A stretch of DNA of 7,027 bases from Bacteroidales bacterium (GTDB lineage: Bacteria; Bacteroidota; Bacteroidia; Bacteroidales; GCA-2748055): NCBI GenBank assembly GCA_023135025.1, contig JAGLTY010000112.1:1-7027 (forward strand), written 5' to 3'. How positions within the stretch are numbered: the stretch's first letter is position 1; each line of letters starts with the position of its first letter. Shown here in pieces: positions 5,787 through 7,027 of the stretch. A model generated the notes under the pieces. It worked only from the letters and a program-made list of their open reading frames with translations. It had not been told where the DNA came from and did no database searches. The position numbers and the translations under genes were made by a program.

Positions 5787-7007
5787 CTAATGATGCAGCA
5801 GATATGCGATGGCCACATACTCGGCCAGCGCAATGCCCTTGGCGGCATCACTGTTTTTGAAGTAACTCTTCATCAAAGGGGCATCGGCAATCCCTCTTGG
5901 CCCGTGCTCAATCTCCCAGATCATTCCGGTGAATTCAAGATGGTCCTCGATCTGGAACCGGGCTACAGGATCTTTAACCAGCTCATCCAGCAAGGCGGCA
6001 TACTGCCTTGCCTCCAGAACGAATGCTTTGCCCTCTCCATGTTCGAGCATCGCCTCTCTACCTGCATTTTTATTGTCCTTTGACTTTACCTCCTCGATTG
6101 AGGCTCCGGGCTGACCCACAAATGCGATCATCCCCTCCTGCAGACCAGTAACCATCACCTGGAGGTCACGGGCCTGATTGTGTATCCTGGTAATGGCTGC
6201 CTGCTGATCCATGTGGACACTGTCGCCAGCCATCTCCAGCAGTTTGGCGGTGCGCTCCTGCGCCATCTCGATCCGCTGCTCATTGTTCAACGCTTCCTCC
6301 ATGTAGAGATCAAGAAAATCCTTCGACATATTGATATTGCTGAACAACATCACGCAGGCAATCCCCACCAGCAACATAACGATATAGGGCAGTTTTACCT
6401 TTTCGCTGCCGCTCCGCTGGAAAGCATTAACCACATAGAGGGGCACAAAGCCTATAAGCAGGAAGCCGATACTGGAATATATCAGCCAACCGGCTCCCGG
6501 CCAGTGCATGATCTTAAAGGCTGCCCCTGCCAGCAACAGGGCCAGAGTCAGGTAGCCCACAATGGCATAGACCGGGTTCTTCTTCTCAGACTGCTCCCTG
6601 TAACTGGTGGTAAAATAGAGTGGCAGGAAGACCAGCACAATCAGTACCAGTCCCACTGTAATCATAATGCCGGCACCCGGCCAGTGCATCCTCTTAAAAA
6701 ACGATCCAAGAATGGTCAGAATCGCTGATGTTAATCCGAACAGGTATGTGAAATTTTTCATGCGTTGAAATTTTTTATCAAGATTAAGCATTGTCTGATG
6801 CTGGATCTCCGGGAGCCGATTCTCCCCGATGGAGTCGAGTATCTGGCCATAGGAAGATTCAAAGTCTTTTCCTCCATCCATCTGTTCCTCCACCATGCAG
6901 CAGACATGGTCCAGCAGGTCATCAATCAGCCGCTCGTAGGTCAGTCCACGACTAACCAGATCGGTTTTGATGCGTTCATAATTGTCATCAATAACAGCGG
7001 TAATCAT
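5787..7007 (-). CDS. HAAS-like / tandem GldL-like / GldM-like membrane protein (start uncertain)
   Basis: This 406-residue inner-membrane protein has three parts. Residues 1-80 are a soluble helical region with DLLDHVCCMVEE (30-41), like the HAAS/DUF1700 domains often encoded beside PadR-type regulators. Two hairpins follow (helices ~86-104/113-132 and 146-164/173-193). Each turns at FK-x-MHWPGAG (M107 and M167), the motif of the GldL membrane hairpin. A fifth helix (207-222) runs into SNINMSKDFLDLY (223-235), resembling the GldM start LNVSKEILDAF. About 180 helical residues then follow, with GKAFVLEARQYAALL and a late W364 segment like GldM domain 1. Basic residues after helices 2 and 4 predict N-in, C-out, matching GldL and GldM. 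Helices 2 and 4 lack any Asp or Glu, unlike the GldL motor helix, and later GldM domains are absent. The frame stays open to the window edge, so the start may be upstream. Function unknown. Confidence 0.8.
   Translation of the reverse strand: MITAVIDDNYERIKTDLVSRGLTYERLIDDLLDHVCCMVEEQMDGGKDFESSYGQILDSIGENRLPEIQHQTMLNLDKKFQRMKNFTYLFGLTSAILTILGSFFKRMHWPGAGIMITVGLVLIVLVFLPLYFTTSYREQSEKKNPVYAIVGYLTLALLLAGAAFKIMHWPGAGWLIYSSIGFLLIGFVPLYVVNAFQRSGSEKVKLPYIVMLLVGIACVMLFSNINMSKDFLDLYMEEALNNEQRIEMAQERTAKLLEMAGDSVHMDQQAAITRIHNQARDLQVMVTGLQEGMIAFVGQPGASIEEVKSKDNKNAGREAMLEHGEGKAFVLEARQYAALLDELVKDPVARFQIEDHLEFTGMIWEIEHGPRGIADAPLMKSYFKNSDAAKGIALAEYVAIAYLLHH
6490..6518 (-). repeat. Copy B of an in-gene direct repeat (MHWPGAG hairpin turn)
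   Basis: This 29-bp stretch matches 6670-6698 at 26 of 29 positions. The two copies are exactly 180 bp, or 60 codons, apart and in the same frame, and encode the FK-I-MHWPGAG turn of the second membrane hairpin (M167-G173). The surrounding helices are similar only at the protein level, so this is an old internal duplication in which the turn is the most conserved part. Confidence 0.85.
6670..6698 (-). repeat. Copy A of an in-gene direct repeat (MHWPGAG hairpin turn)
   Basis: Partner of 6490-6518, encoding the FK-R-MHWPGAG turn of the first membrane hairpin (M107-G113). The three DNA differences include the change giving Arg rather than Ile before MHWPGAG. With both hairpins present, the protein has four membrane helices before the GldM-like fifth helix. 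Confidence 0.85.
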
Positions 7008-7027
7008 TTCAGGCAGGGTCCGGTTTT

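Noticed and set aside
6180..6728. 182-codon plus-strand open frame opposite the GldL/GldM-like gene
   Set aside because: It is rich in His, Gln and Pro without any domain, and mirrors the hydrophobic codons of the real minus-strand gene; a shadow frame.

Overview
The window looks like chromosomal DNA of a member of the Bacteroidota, probably Bacteroidales or Marinilabiliales-like. The evidence is a thyA-folA pair, a protein with GldL-type FK.MHWPGAG motifs (GldL and GldM belong to the Bacteroidota type IX secretion/gliding motor), an HAAS-like DLLDH domain, A/T-rich leaders without clear Shine-Dalgarno sites, and moderate GC. I see no mobile element, tRNA, rRNA or CRISPR array.

Layout. Positions 1-816 (+) hold the end of thymidylate synthase (thyA) and complete dihydrofolate reductase (folA), the classic dTMP/folate cycle pair. 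Facing them is a minus-strand pair (2631 to 828): a GT2 polyprenyl-phosphate glycosyltransferase and an overlapping UPF0104/LPG_synthase_TM membrane protein with a GTG start. A 77-bp divergent spacer separates this pair from a 762-residue plus-strand multi-membrane protein. That protein looks like a GT-C glycosyltransferase with a large extracytoplasmic tail. It is followed after 40 bp by a small secreted DUF2147 protein. Positions 5482-5786 are non-coding. They hold three helically spaced ACGT motifs, a 41-nt near-perfect AT-rich palindrome, and a strong bidirectional terminator. Positions 5787-7007 (-) encode a 406-residue membrane protein.

How the genes may work together. The GT2 enzyme, the UPF0104 protein and the GT-C-like protein together supply the expected parts of a lipid-carrier glycosylation route: a polyprenyl-P-sugar synthase in the cytoplasm, a membrane partner possibly involved in carrier handling, and a periplasm-facing transferase. 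The GT2 plus UPF0104 pair resembles archaeal AglD, where both modules are in one chain. This pathway is inference; acceptor and sugar are unknown.

The most unusual gene is the last one. Its order is a cytoplasmic HAAS-like domain, two tandem GldL-like membrane hairpins (period exactly 60 codons, 29-bp DNA repeat), and then a fifth membrane helix and periplasmic helical domain that resemble the start and first domain of GldM. It reads as a one-chain GldL-GldM-like protein without the acidic membrane residue expected of the proton-driven motor and without the later GldM domains.
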